The notes: generated by a model not told the origin, from the sequence alone. DNA of 64,000 nt from an uncultured Lachnospiraceae bacterium (GCA_947564735.1 CANOEC010000006.1:62001-126000), one strand, 5' to 3'; positions 36,635 to 44,836 are shown, numbered from the stretch's first letter. A program made the numbers and translations.

Positions 36635-37714
36635 TTACTGCTTGTACATCTCCTCATAGTACTTCTGATAATCGCCGCTCGTAACGTTCTTCATCCAGTC
36701 TTCATGCTCAAAAAACCACTGGATTGTCCGGCGGATGCCTTCCTTAAACATTGTCTCAGGCTCCCAGCCGATTTCCGCCTTAATCTTATCCGGCGCTATC
36801 GCATACCTTCTGTCATGCCCCTTACGGTCTTCCACATAAGTAATCAAATCCTCGCTGACAAGCTTCCTTCGCGGGTCGTCATCAGAAAGCATCTCCTGCA
36901 GCGTCTCTATAATAATCTTGATAATCTCGATATTCTGTTTTTCATTGTGTCCACCCACATTGTAGGTTTCAAACAATTTTCCCTGTTCCTGCACCATATC
37001 AATCGCCTTCGCATGGTCTTCCACATACAGCCAGTCCCGCACATTCTTACCGTCCCCATAAACCGGCAGCTTCTTCCCCTGCAGGGCATTGTTGATAATA
37101 AGCGGAATCAGTTTCTCCGGAAACTGGTAAGGTCCGTAATTGTTGGAACAGTTCGTGATGTTCGCCGGAAAGTGATACGTGTCCATATATGACCTGACAA
37201 GCATGTCAGAACTTGCCTTGCTGGCAGAATAAGGACTGTGAGGCGCATACGGCGTCGTCTCATAGAAATAACCACCGTCCTCCTCAAGCGAACCGTAAAC
37301 TTCGTCCGTAGAAACATGCAGGAATTTTTTATCCGCCTTAAAGCTGCCGTCGGGAAGCTCCCACGCCGCTTTCGCACAGTTTAACATGACTGCCGTGCCA
37401 AGCACATTCGTCTGTACAAAGACCTCCGGATTACGGATACTGCGATCCACATGGCTCTCCGCCGCAAAATGAACGACCCTGTCGATATCATTTTCTTCAA
37501 AAATACGTGCAACCGCTTCCTTATCACAGATATCCGCCTTGACAAACGTATAATTTTCCCTGTCCTCAATATCTCTCAGATTCTCCAGATTCCCCGCGTA
37601 GGTCAGCGCATCCACATTAATGATACGGATATCGTTATCATACTTGCGGAACATATAATGTATATAATTGGAGCCAATAAAACCTGCTCCTCCTGTTACC
37701 AGATAAGTTCTCAT
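36635..37714 (-). CDS. rfbB: dTDP-glucose 4,6-dehydratase
   Basis: 359 residues, extended short-chain dehydrogenase. NAD-binding GGAGFIGSNY, strand ending in DALTYAGNLENL, HFAAESHVDRSI, STDEVYGSLEEDG with catalytic T-D-E, Y-x3-K in YSASKASSD, and NNYGPYQFPEKLIPL. It converts dTDP-glucose to dTDP-4-keto-6-deoxyglucose. First gene of the rfbB-rfbA-GH25-rfbC-wzm-wzt run; behind its own promoter. Confidence 0.97.
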   Translation of the reverse strand: MRTYLVTGGAGFIGSNYIHYMFRKYDNDIRIINVDALTYAGNLENLRDIEDRENYTFVKADICDKEAVARIFEENDIDRVVHFAAESHVDRSIRNPEVFVQTNVLGTAVMLNCAKAAWELPDGSFKADKKFLHVSTDEVYGSLEEDGGYFYETTPYAPHSPYSASKASSDMLVRSYMDTYHFPANITNCSNNYGPYQFPEKLIPLIINNALQGKKLPVYGDGKNVRDWLYVEDHAKAIDMVQEQGKLFETYNVGGHNEKQNIEIIKIIIETLQEMLSDDDPRRKLVSEDLITYVEDRKGHDRRYAIAPDKIKAEIGWEPETMFKEGIRRTIQWFFEHEDWMKNVTSGDYQKYYEEMYKQ

Positions 37715-37754
37715 ATTAGTACCGTGCCTTTCCCAATCAATATCGTACTATGAT

Positions 37755-37782
37755 ATTGTAACAAACTCTATACTTTTTGCAA
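37755..37782 (-). promoter_or_regulatory. Probable promoter of the rfbB-led operon
   Basis: Minus-strand TTGCAA (37777-37782), 16-base spacer, TACAAT (37755-37760), about 40 bases before the rfbB ATG. It would drive rfbB through wzt and possibly the glycosyltransferases beyond. Confidence 0.5.
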
Positions 37783-37835
37783 GTCCTATATCGCAGCAGT
37801 TCCTCTCTCCACGGAACTCTGAACCGACCTTACAC

Positions 37836-40800
37836 CTAATAACTCATATAGCTGACATTCATATCCACACTGCCGCTTATGCCGCTCACTTTTCCCTTGG
37901 AAGAATACTGCCACATATCGTACCTTGTCGCCGAATAGGTCGGAGCGCTCGCATACTGCGCCAGCCAGATCTTATACCCGGTCAGACTCGCCGTATTGAT
38001 TTTCTCGTTAAGCCATGTCTTGTTGGCATATATGCCTGCAGAATAACCGGAATTCTGTACGGTAGCGCAAAATGCCTTGCAAACCGCCGTTCTCGTATCC
38101 TTGCTGACGCCGTCTCCTCTTCCTCCGCTGGACTCAACGTCCAAGAAAATCGGATAGTTCAGCCCGTAACCGCTGCACAGATTCACCGCCATAGAGGCTT
38201 CCTCTACCGCTTCCACCTCATTGACCGCCTGACTGAAGAAATAGGCTCCCACCTTAAGTCCTGCCGCCTTGGCACCCTTGATGTTGCTTCTAAAAAGCGG
38301 ATCTTCAATCAGCGCACCCGTCGAGGATCCTCTGTATCCGCACCGGATAATGACATAGGATACACCCGAATTTTTGACCGCATTCCAGTCAATGCTGCCG
38401 TTCCACTTAGACACATCGATTCCCATCGTACCGGAACCAGCTGACAGCTTGCCGTCACTGCCAAAATTATACTTCGCACCTTGAATGACCTGTTCACCTG
38501 TCACATAATTGTTTGTTTTATCAAAAAAGTAGACATATCCGTCTATCGTCTGCCAGCCCGTATACAGATACTGGGCGTATACGTTCGATTTTTTATAAAA
38601 AACAGTCTGCGTCTTATAATCATCATAAGTCGCTTCCCTGAATGCACCCGTCGCATCTTTACAGTACAACTGATTACCGTCTTTATCCTTTAACTTGTTG
38701 CCCGTATCCTTCTTGACCGTTACTTTATAAGTGACAAATGTCTTAACATCCCCATCAAGATGCACAATAATTTCCGTTGCACCCTCTGCCACGCCGGTAA
38801 CGACTCCGTTTGCATCAACCTTTGCAATTTTATCATTCGCGCTCGCCCACACAACCTTAGAGCCCTTCGGGTTGGTCTGTGCGGTGAGCGTAATTGTCTT
38901 ACCAATCGCTACCTCTTTGGGTCCGCTGACAGTAATCTTATCATTTGATTCCTTAACGGTTACTTTACAGGTTGTATAAACATTGAGATTACCCTCAAGA
39001 TGTACGATAATTTCCGTTGTTCCCACTGCCACGCCGGTAACGACTCCGTTCGCATCAACCTTTGCCACCTTATCATTCGCGCTCGCCCATACCACTTTGC
39101 TGCCTTTTGGCTCCGTCTGTGCTGTCAGCGTGGTCGTCTTGCCAATTGCCACGTCTGTCGTGCCGCTGATGATGATCTTGGCGTCTGCCGGCTGAACCGT
39201 AACCGTACAGCTTGCAGAATATACTATGTTGTTCACCGATACTGCCGCTGTAATGACTGTCGTGCCCTGCTCTACTGCCGTTACTGTACCATTGCTCACT
39301 GTCGCAACATTGGTGTTATTGCTGACCCATGTGATTGACGGATTCGTGATGCCTGTAACGGTCGCCTTTAAGGCTGCCGTTGTTCCCTTCTTCACGGAAA
39401 TATTGCTCTGGTCGAGAGTAACCGTAACCGTCGGTGCTGTTTCTGTGACCGTCACGGTACAGGGTTTGGAGTCTGATTTTCCATCCTTTGTAGCCGTTAC
39501 TGTAATGGTTGCTGTACCCTTCGATACTGCCGTTACCAAACCATTCTCTACTGTTGCCACACTTGGGTTGTTACTGACCCATGTGATTTGGCTATCTGCC
39601 GGGGATGCAGTTGCCGTTAAGGTTGCAGACTTACTCTTTTCCAAGGAAAGGCTTGTCTGACTTAAGGAAACCGATACCTTCACTTCCGGCGCAGGCTTTG
39701 CCTCAACCGTCACGATACAGCTTGCAGAAACCCCGCCTACGGTTGCTGTGATGGTAGCCGTTCCTGCCTTTCCCGCTGTTACACTGACACTTGTGCCACT
39801 ACCTCCTACTGCCGCCACTGCACTGTCGCTGCTGTTCCATACCGGAGCCTCGTTTGTCCCCGTCACTTCGGCAGATAACGTCTTACTTTCTCCTTCTTTT
39901 AATGAAATACTGTTCGGATTTATACTAATACTGATTGTCGGCGCCGGCGTCTGCGTTGTGCTTCCGCTACTGGTACTATTATCTCCGCCCGGATTATCTC
40001 CTCCCGGATTGCCTTCATTTACATTATCATTACCCTGCTCATTTCCACCCGGTGCCGGTGTCCCACTGCCTTCTTCCGATTGTGAACCGCCTTCCACCAT
40101 CTTCCGATACACACTGCTCACCTTCAACGGATCGGGTATATTCGCCTTCGGGACCTCCTCGTAACCTTCCTTCGCATCACCAACCGGTTTCTTGGTGGAT
40201 TCCACCCATTCGACTGTATCCTTCAAGGTAGACTCTACCACGGTATCCTGCACCGCCGTATCCTCAGCAGCCACGTTGACCTCAGCCTCCGTTTTTACTT
40301 CGTCTGCCACATCGACTTTCTTATAGGTAATCGTATCCGTAACCGTTACACTGCTTGCGGACGACGGAAGCCTATAATCCTGATAAGCATCCCCCGCAAG
40401 CGGCTTAACCGTCACATTGTATGTTCCCGCCGGAACCTCTGTCTTGTAAATAATGCCATCCTTATCATCATCCTGATAACTTAGGGTCGTCTTTCCTCCT
40501 GTCACTTCCACTTCAAAAGGCACTCCGCCAATCAGCTTACCGGTCGCCTTATTGACGAACTTAATCTTCATATCCGACTGGATTGATGTAATATTGAGCC
40601 CCACTTCAATTGTTTTACTTTGTACTTCACCCGGTTCTGTCTGTTGCCCTACGTCCATTGGCTGGTCCATATCAATCATCCCGGAAAGCTTGGCAGACTC
40701 CGCCACCGCAAGCAACCCACTCTCACCAATCACAGAGATTCCTTCCATCTCTTCTCCGACGCTGGCAAACGTTTCTACCTGTTTCTCCACAGACTTCGCG

Positions 40801-41636
40801 TTGACATAAAGGCTGCCCGTGACGATTACGCCAGCCAGCACCACGATTCCCAGCATGGCAACCACCACGTCGAGCGAACTCATTTCTGTCAGAAAACGCT
40901 TAAAGCGCACGATAATTCCGTCGTCATCATCATACTCATCGTCTTCATCCTCGTACTCGTCGTCCTCATACCAGTCGTCTTCATCCTCGTACTCGTCGTC
41001 CTCATACCAGTCGTCTTCGTCTTCATACCGGTCCTCTTCATCCTCATATCGGTCGTCCTCGTCTTCATACCGGTCCTCTTCGTCTTCATACCGGTCCTCT
41101 TCATCCTCATACCGGTCGTCCTCGTCTTCATACCGGTCCTCTTCATCCTCATACCGGTCCTCTTCATCCTCATACCGGTCGTCCTCATCTTCATACCGGT
41201 CCTCTTCATCTTCGTACCGGTCGTCCTCGTCTTCATACCGGTCTTCTTCGTCCTCATACCGGTCGTCCTCGTCTTCATACCGATCCTCTTCGTCCTCATA
41301 CCGGTCGTCTTCGTACCGGTCGTCCTCGTCCTCATACCGGTCCTCTTCATCTTCGTACCGGTCGTCCTCGTCTTCATACCGGTCCTCTTCGTACCGGTCG
41401 TCTTCATATACTTTCTTGCTTTTTTGGGACGATTTTTTTGATTTCGCAGGAGCGCACTTATGTGCCTGTTGATATGATTTTATCATTTCATCATCGAGAC
41501 TGAGAAATTCTAATGTATCATCCGTCACATCGTCTTCATCCTCATCATCAAACACACCGTCTTCGTTTCGCAGAAATTCATCTAACAGAATTTCTTTACG
41601 CGTCTGTTTCTTCTTACCGTTCTTCTTATTCTGCAT
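37836..41636 (-). CDS. Giant membrane-anchored GH25 muramidase with acidic heptad repeats and five Big_2 domains
   Basis: 1266 residues. Order: Lys-rich start; acidic region (~76-240) made of about 19 heptads of the form DRYEDED or DRYEDEE; one membrane helix (~256-278); a SpaA-like beta domain (~340-430) with the same DKDGIIY motif as the smaller GH25; a Pro/Gly/Asn-rich linker; five Big_2 Ig-like domains (~590-1000); a choline-binding-like segment (TGWQTIDGYVYFFD); and a C-terminal GH25 domain (~1070-1266) with [23 protein letters not shown] and IFLDVESSGGRGD. Topology puts the acidic repeats in the cytoplasm and the muramidase in the wall. It has its own promoter, a weak GAGGG ribosome site and no neighbour in front. 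Confidence 0.92.
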   Translation of the reverse strand: MQNKKNGKKKQTRKEILLDEFLRNEDGVFDDEDEDDVTDDTLEFLSLDDEMIKSYQQAHKCAPAKSKKSSQKSKKVYEDDRYEEDRYEDEDDRYEDEEDRYEDEDDRYEDDRYEDEEDRYEDEDDRYEDEEDRYEDEDDRYEDEEDRYEDEDDRYEDEEDRYEDEEDRYEDEDDRYEDEEDRYEDEEDRYEDEDDRYEDEEDRYEDEDDWYEDDEYEDEDDWYEDDEYEDEDDEYDDDDGIIVRFKRFLTEMSSLDVVVAMLGIVVLAGVIVTGSLYVNAKSVEKQVETFASVGEEMEGISVIGESGLLAVAESAKLSGMIDMDQPMDVGQQTEPGEVQSKTIEVGLNITSIQSDMKIKFVNKATGKLIGGVPFEVEVTGGKTTLSYQDDDKDGIIYKTEVPAGTYNVTVKPLAGDAYQDYRLPSSASSVTVTDTITYKKVDVADEVKTEAEVNVAAEDTAVQDTVVESTLKDTVEWVESTKKPVGDAKEGYEEVPKANIPDPLKVSSVYRKMVEGGSQSEEGSGTPAPGGNEQGNDNVNEGNPGGDNPGGDNSTSSGSTTQTPAPTISISINPNSISLKEGESKTLSAEVTGTNEAPVWNSSDSAVAAVGGSGTSVSVTAGKAGTATITATVGGVSASCIVTVEAKPAPEVKVSVSLSQTSLSLEKSKSATLTATASPADSQITWVSNNPSVATVENGLVTAVSKGTATITVTATKDGKSDSKPCTVTVTETAPTVTVTLDQSNISVKKGTTAALKATVTGITNPSITWVSNNTNVATVSNGTVTAVEQGTTVITAAVSVNNIVYSASCTVTVQPADAKIIISGTTDVAIGKTTTLTAQTEPKGSKVVWASANDKVAKVDANGVVTGVAVGTTEIIVHLEGNLNVYTTCKVTVKESNDKITVSGPKEVAIGKTITLTAQTNPKGSKVVWASANDKIAKVDANGVVTGVAEGATEIIVHLDGDVKTFVTYKVTVKKDTGNKLKDKDGNQLYCKDATGAFREATYDDYKTQTVFYKKSNVYAQYLYTGWQTIDGYVYFFDKTNNYVTGEQVIQGAKYNFGSDGKLSAGSGTMGIDVSKWNGSIDWNAVKNSGVSYVIIRCGYRGSSTGALIEDPLFRSNIKGAKAAGLKVGAYFFSQAVNEVEAVEEASMAVNLCSGYGLNYPIFLDVESSGGRGDGVSKDTRTAVCKAFCATVQNSGYSAGIYANKTWLNEKINTASLTGYKIWLAQYASAPTYSATRYDMWQYSSKGKVSGISGSVDMNVSYMSY
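38700..39195 (-). repeat. Near-identical tandem Big_2 domain units inside the giant muramidase
   Basis: The fourth and fifth Ig-like domains share long near-identical stretches, e.g. SKVVWASANDK followed by AKVDANGVVTGVA in both, with high identity at the DNA level between about 38715-38945 and 38955-39185. This indicates a recent duplication of one domain unit of about 240 bp. Confidence 0.75.
40930..41411 (-). repeat. Tandem 21-bp coding repeats (acidic heptads)
   Basis: The stretch encodes repeated DRYEDED/DRYEDEE heptads with occasional 5-residue units, changing to WYEDDEYEDED at the membrane-proximal end. The 21-bp unit varies mainly at synonymous positions, so the array is old enough to have drifted but still prone to copy-number change. 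Confidence 0.9.
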
Positions 41637-41671
41637 ATTATGTAAACCCTCTTTGTTAACATTTTTGTAAC

Positions 41672-41700
41672 ATTATAACATAAACAACCGATGCTATCAA
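41672..41700 (-). promoter_or_regulatory. Promoter of the giant muramidase
   Basis: Minus-strand TTGATA (41695-41700), exactly 17 bases, TATAAT (41672-41677). Leader of about 30 bases. Confidence 0.72.
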
Positions 41701-41802
41701 GGGTATTTGACATTCTTAATATTTTCCCAAGATTTACATAATATTTATTGTGCTACGCGATATTTAACACCGCCAAATCTGCCATATTCCGTTAAAATAC
41801 GC

Positions 41803-41831
41803 TTGACTTTATCAACTATAACTGACACAAT
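41803..41831 (+). promoter_or_regulatory. Candidate promoter of the zinc-ribbon gene
   Basis: TTGACT (41803-41808), 17-base spacer, CACAAT (41826-41831). The -10 is weak; a TTGACA at 41708-41713 has no matching -10. Confidence 0.35.
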
Positions 41832-41886
41832 ACAAGTGCAACCTTACAATTTCAACATTCATTTTAAAGAAAAAGGGGATTTTACT

Positions 41887-42210
41887 ATGATGTACATGCA
41901 TTATTGTAAGCGTTGCCATCGGGTCTATATGCTGAACGGTCACAAGCAGAACTGTCCAAAGTGCCATGAGAGCATTACGGAACTCAAAATTTCATACATG
42001 GACTATGTCACCATGGATATGGAATCCAGAACGCAGCTGTGCCATTGTTGCGCAGATGACGACCAGTTGCGGAAAATTAGCACTACATACCGTATGTACA
42101 AGTACAGCAAATGGTACAAAGAATTGCAGACGCAGTTCCCGCAGAGCACGATCATTACCTATCAGCCGACTGACAAAAAACCGATGGAAAACGCAGTATC
42201 ACTGGTGTAA
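41887..42210 (+). CDS. Small zinc-ribbon-like protein of unknown function
   Basis: 107 residues from the ATG preceded by AAAGGGG; the frame is open 60 residues further upstream but that part spans the promoter region and is not credible. Seven Cys: CKRC (7-10) and CPKC (23-26) form a likely zinc ribbon, followed by CHCC (52-55) that could complete or add a site. The rest is basic and Tyr-rich (YRMYKYSKWYKEL), suggesting nucleic-acid or protein binding. It is divergent from the giant muramidase and followed by a strong terminator. No function can be assigned. Confidence 0.75.
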   Translation: MMYMHYCKRCHRVYMLNGHKQNCPKCHESITELKISYMDYVTMDMESRTQLCHCCADDDQLRKISTTYRMYKYSKWYKELQTQFPQSTIITYQPTDKKPMENAVSLV

Positions 42211-42230
42211 ACGCCACTTGATACGACCGC

Positions 42231-42277
42231 AAAAGAGCGCTTTTTTAGAATCGTCAGATTCATAAAAGCGCTCTTTT
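42231..42277 (+). terminator. Strong terminator after the zinc-ribbon gene
   Basis: A perfect 14-bp stem AAAAGAGCGCTTTT/AAAAGCGCTCTTTT plus an inner GAATC/GATTC pair. The A and T tracts on both sides would let it work in both directions; nothing converges on it here. Confidence 0.85.
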
Positions 42278-42381
42278 ACGTAATAAAAACATAAGATTTT
42301 ATTAAAAAAAGCTGAAAACATGGATTTTTGCCATTTTTCATAGTACAATATTACAAACAGAAGAATGACAGGGAGGACATC

Positions 42382-43437
42382 ATGAAACAAAACAGGCAAA
42401 CAGACAAACAGGCTACCAGACCGGAGACTGTCGATACAGACAGCGCCATATCCCAGAACGTCGATGACGATAAACCGGACAAGCATTTTCATATCAATAT
42501 ACATGTTATTTTCTTAGCCGCTATTGTATTGGTAATAGGATTTTCGGCTTACAGACTATACCAGTGGAATAAGGGCGAAGCGCCGGAATACGATCCAAAT
42601 GCCGATACAAGCGAATTTGACGTGGAAGCGATGGACAATATCATTCCCCTTGCGCCGGATAAGCTTGAAGGACGGGAGGACGACGGGGTAACGACAATTC
42701 TTTGTCTGGGAGACGACCCGTTTTCCTTAAATCAGGGTGAGGGCGGACTGGCAGAACAGATTGCCGCAAAAACGGGCGCAACCGTATATAACGGCGCATT
42801 CACCGGCACCACTGCGGCAGCCCAGTTTGCATCTTACAATGACGGATACATTCTGGACGCGTTCTCTTTCTCTTATGTGGCACAGAGTCTTGCTTCGGGC
42901 AATTTCGATTTGATGAAGACGGCGTCAACTTACAGCTATGACGAAGCCTTTCCCAAGACAACCGCCATGCTGGAGGGGCTCGATATGAACAGCGTCGATA
43001 TGATTTGCATTATGTACGACGGCAGCGATTATATCAACAAACGTCCCTGCGACGACCCGAATGCACCCTATTCCATCATCACTTACACCGGCGCTTTAAG
43101 AGCGGGAATTGATGCGATACAGGAAGCATATCCGCATATCCGCATCGTGGTCATGTCCCACACATTCTGCCACCACGTCAACGAAGAAGGCAATTTCGAG
43201 AACGGCGACCGCGTAGATTTGGGAAACGGAACATTGAGCCACTATTTACAGAAGGAACTGGATGCCACAAGCGACTGCGGCGTTTCTTTCATCGACAATT
43301 TCTACGGCTCCATCAACGAAGACAACTATCTGGATTATATGACGGATTATATCCACTTTAACGACGCGGGACGCGCACTTCTGGCGGACAGATTTGTGCA
43401 GTGCATTTTCCCGCAGCTTGCAACAGCGTCCGAGTAA
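42382..43437 (+). CDS. Membrane-anchored SGNH/GDSL-type protein
   Basis: 351 residues from the ATG preceded by GGGAGGACATC. A cytoplasmic tail rich in Gln, Asp and Lys, one membrane helix (~42-60), then an extracytoplasmic SGNH-like domain: block I is CLGDDPFSLN, where the nucleophile Ser position reads as D-D-P-F-S rather than GDS, and block V is DYIHFNDAG with the D-x2-H pair. A possible esterase or acyl-transfer partner acting on wall glycans. The altered block I leaves catalysis uncertain. It points toward the MBOAT cluster and ends in the structured intergenic region. Confidence 0.75.
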   Translation: MKQNRQTDKQATRPETVDTDSAISQNVDDDKPDKHFHINIHVIFLAAIVLVIGFSAYRLYQWNKGEAPEYDPNADTSEFDVEAMDNIIPLAPDKLEGREDDGVTTILCLGDDPFSLNQGEGGLAEQIAAKTGATVYNGAFTGTTAAAQFASYNDGYILDAFSFSYVAQSLASGNFDLMKTASTYSYDEAFPKTTAMLEGLDMNSVDMICIMYDGSDYINKRPCDDPNAPYSIITYTGALRAGIDAIQEAYPHIRIVVMSHTFCHHVNEEGNFENGDRVDLGNGTLSHYLQKELDATSDCGVSFIDNFYGSINEDNYLDYMTDYIHFNDAGRALLADRFVQCIFPQLATASE

Positions 43438-43440
43438 AAA

Positions 43441-43542
43441 AACGAGCTTCGCTCGTTTGCGAGATTCGCTTCGCGAACTCGTGAATAAACGTAAGCGCGA
43501 GATTCGCTTCGCGAACTCGTGCACAAACGGAGCAATTTCCTA
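43441..43542 (+). repeat. Diverged multi-hairpin element after the SGNH gene
   Basis: A 7-bp stem AACGAGC/GCTCGTT with a TTC loop, then two copies (43459-43482, 43497-43520) of GCGAGATTCGCTTCGCGAAC followed by TCGT, then the tail CGGAGCAATTTCCTA, which matches the GGAGGAATTTCCTA tail of the other copies. It starts four bases after the stop codon and could serve as a terminator substitute. Confidence 0.65.
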
Positions 43543-43550
43543 GAAAGATT

Positions 43551-43730
43551 TGTGCCGGCGCACAGCCTCTGACATTGTGTAGTTGTTTTGAGGGTCATCG
43601 AAAAACGCCGGCACTTGTTGAGGTAATGATTTACTTGCAAATCATTTGCAAGTAAATCACGAACCTAGTACCGTTGCGTTTGAAGCTGAGCGCAAGCGCA
43701 CCCTCAAGACAACTACGCAATGTCAGGGGC
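43551..43730 (+). other. Nested inverted-repeat element, candidate structured RNA
   Basis: 31-base outer arms (43565-43595 and 43700-43730) pair along their full length: 28 Watson-Crick pairs and three positions that are G-U in plus-strand RNA. Between them lies a perfect 15-bp hairpin (43627-43641 with 43645-43659, loop TCA) and a short GCGC-AA-GCGC stem. GTGCCGGCG (43552-43560) is also complementary to CGCCGGCAC (43606-43614), around the left arm, so a pseudoknot or alternative fold is possible. No protein is convincing here; short minus-strand frames are by-products of the repeats. Confidence 0.6.
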
Positions 43731-43780
43731 GTCAGACTCAACTAAATCAAATCAGACTCAGAACCAGTCTTCCCTAAAAT

Positions 43781-44836
43781 CTAATACTCCACCGAGAACA
43801 ATTCCTCAAAATCAAACCCATCAATCACATCCTTCATCTTACGAAGCGCCTCCTTCATCTCCCTGCCATCCTTTACTTCGCATGTCCCGTCCGCAAAGCA
43901 TTCCGTCATATACCTGTTGATGTCCCTGTGATAATGACTGTAATCAGCATAGTTATTCAGGTCAGTCACAATCCATTCCTGATTGGGAAAGAAGAACACG
44001 CGCACGTTATCGTAGGCAAGCACCGTATCCGCAATCTCATAATACTCTGCCATCGTCGCTTCCAGATGGTTTTCGCATATCACATCATTCCAATAAAGTA
44101 TACTGTAAGGCGGAAAAAAAATATAAAACACCGTGTCGGGATTCTCCTCGATATACGGACAAAGGTTCGTCCTTAAGTTCAAATCCACGCTCGCAAGATA
44201 GGCATCTTGCTCTGTCACAGCGTCCGTCTTTTCCGGACGCTCATAATTGTGCATCACCCACTGGATATTATAATATTCGTCCGTCCACCAGCTCTGGTAG
44301 ACCGTGGACAAATCCGTCTTGTCGGGATCTGCCATGGGTCTTAAAATATAATTTAAAACCACGTCTTTATTCAAAAGATACTGTATGTCATTGAGATAAT
44401 TGTCATCATAAAGATATTCCGGCAGCGGATATTTGGTCTCGTCAACACCGCCGGTATAGGTCATCACATCAACCCCCAGAAAAACCGCATCCATCCGATG
44501 TCCGCTGTCAAAAATAATATCCATGATATTTGCCTGATCCTTCGGGTAGGCGCCGCTGTAATTCAGTTTGATCGTGTCAAGCCCCATCAGCTCGTCGAAC
44601 CAGTCCGTGTTGAAGTTTACCGTCATGGAGGAACCTAATATCACGCTGTCATATTCCATATGTTTCGCCATCCCCGGATTCTGGGACAACTGGTTATCCA
44701 CAAGATACGGAAATTTTTCAAGCGGCGCGTGATACTGAAAAAAAGGATCGACGTAGATTACCAGAGCCGCCACCAGAATAAACAGTATGCAAATTGTCAC
44801 CAGTGTGGAAATCATCCATCTCTTAAATCTGTTCAT
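43781..44836 (-). CDS. Membrane-anchored SGNH-like partner of the MBOAT acyltransferase
   Basis: 351 residues from the Met preceded by AGAGG; upstream residues of the frame overlap poorly conserved sequence. One N-terminal membrane helix (~8-30), then an extracytoplasmic domain with VILGSSMTVNF (GSS in block I position) and DYSHYHRD (D-x2-H). DltD and AlgJ/AlgX proteins have this form and work with an MBOAT to O-acylate wall polymers. The MBOAT gene lies 72 bases upstream in the same direction. Last gene of its operon. Confidence 0.82.
   Translation of the reverse strand: MNRFKRWMISTLVTICILFILVAALVIYVDPFFQYHAPLEKFPYLVDNQLSQNPGMAKHMEYDSVILGSSMTVNFNTDWFDELMGLDTIKLNYSGAYPKDQANIMDIIFDSGHRMDAVFLGVDVMTYTGGVDETKYPLPEYLYDDNYLNDIQYLLNKDVVLNYILRPMADPDKTDLSTVYQSWWTDEYYNIQWVMHNYERPEKTDAVTEQDAYLASVDLNLRTNLCPYIEENPDTVFYIFFPPYSILYWNDVICENHLEATMAEYYEIADTVLAYDNVRVFFFPNQEWIVTDLNNYADYSHYHRDINRYMTECFADGTCEVKDGREMKEALRKMKDVIDGFDFEELFSVEY

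Noticed and set aside
40930-41411. CRISPR array
   Set aside because: Repeats are contiguous 21-bp coding units with no unique spacers, inside an intact reading frame, and no cas genes are present.
40819-41472. Plus-strand reading frames rich in SSSSYR or IPVVFI repeats opposite the muramidase
   Set aside because: They are by-products of the 21-bp repeat read in other frames; no ribosome binding site, and the minus frame has coherent domains.
43246-43640. Two minus-strand frames of 92-97 residues across the SGNH gene end and hairpins
   Set aside because: They read Arg/Ser-rich peptides encoded by the hairpin repeats, with no ribosome binding site.
43551-43730. Retron msr-msd region, suggested by inverted repeats around an inner long hairpin
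   Set aside because: No reverse transcriptase gene follows in either direction; the neighbours are an SGNH protein on each side.
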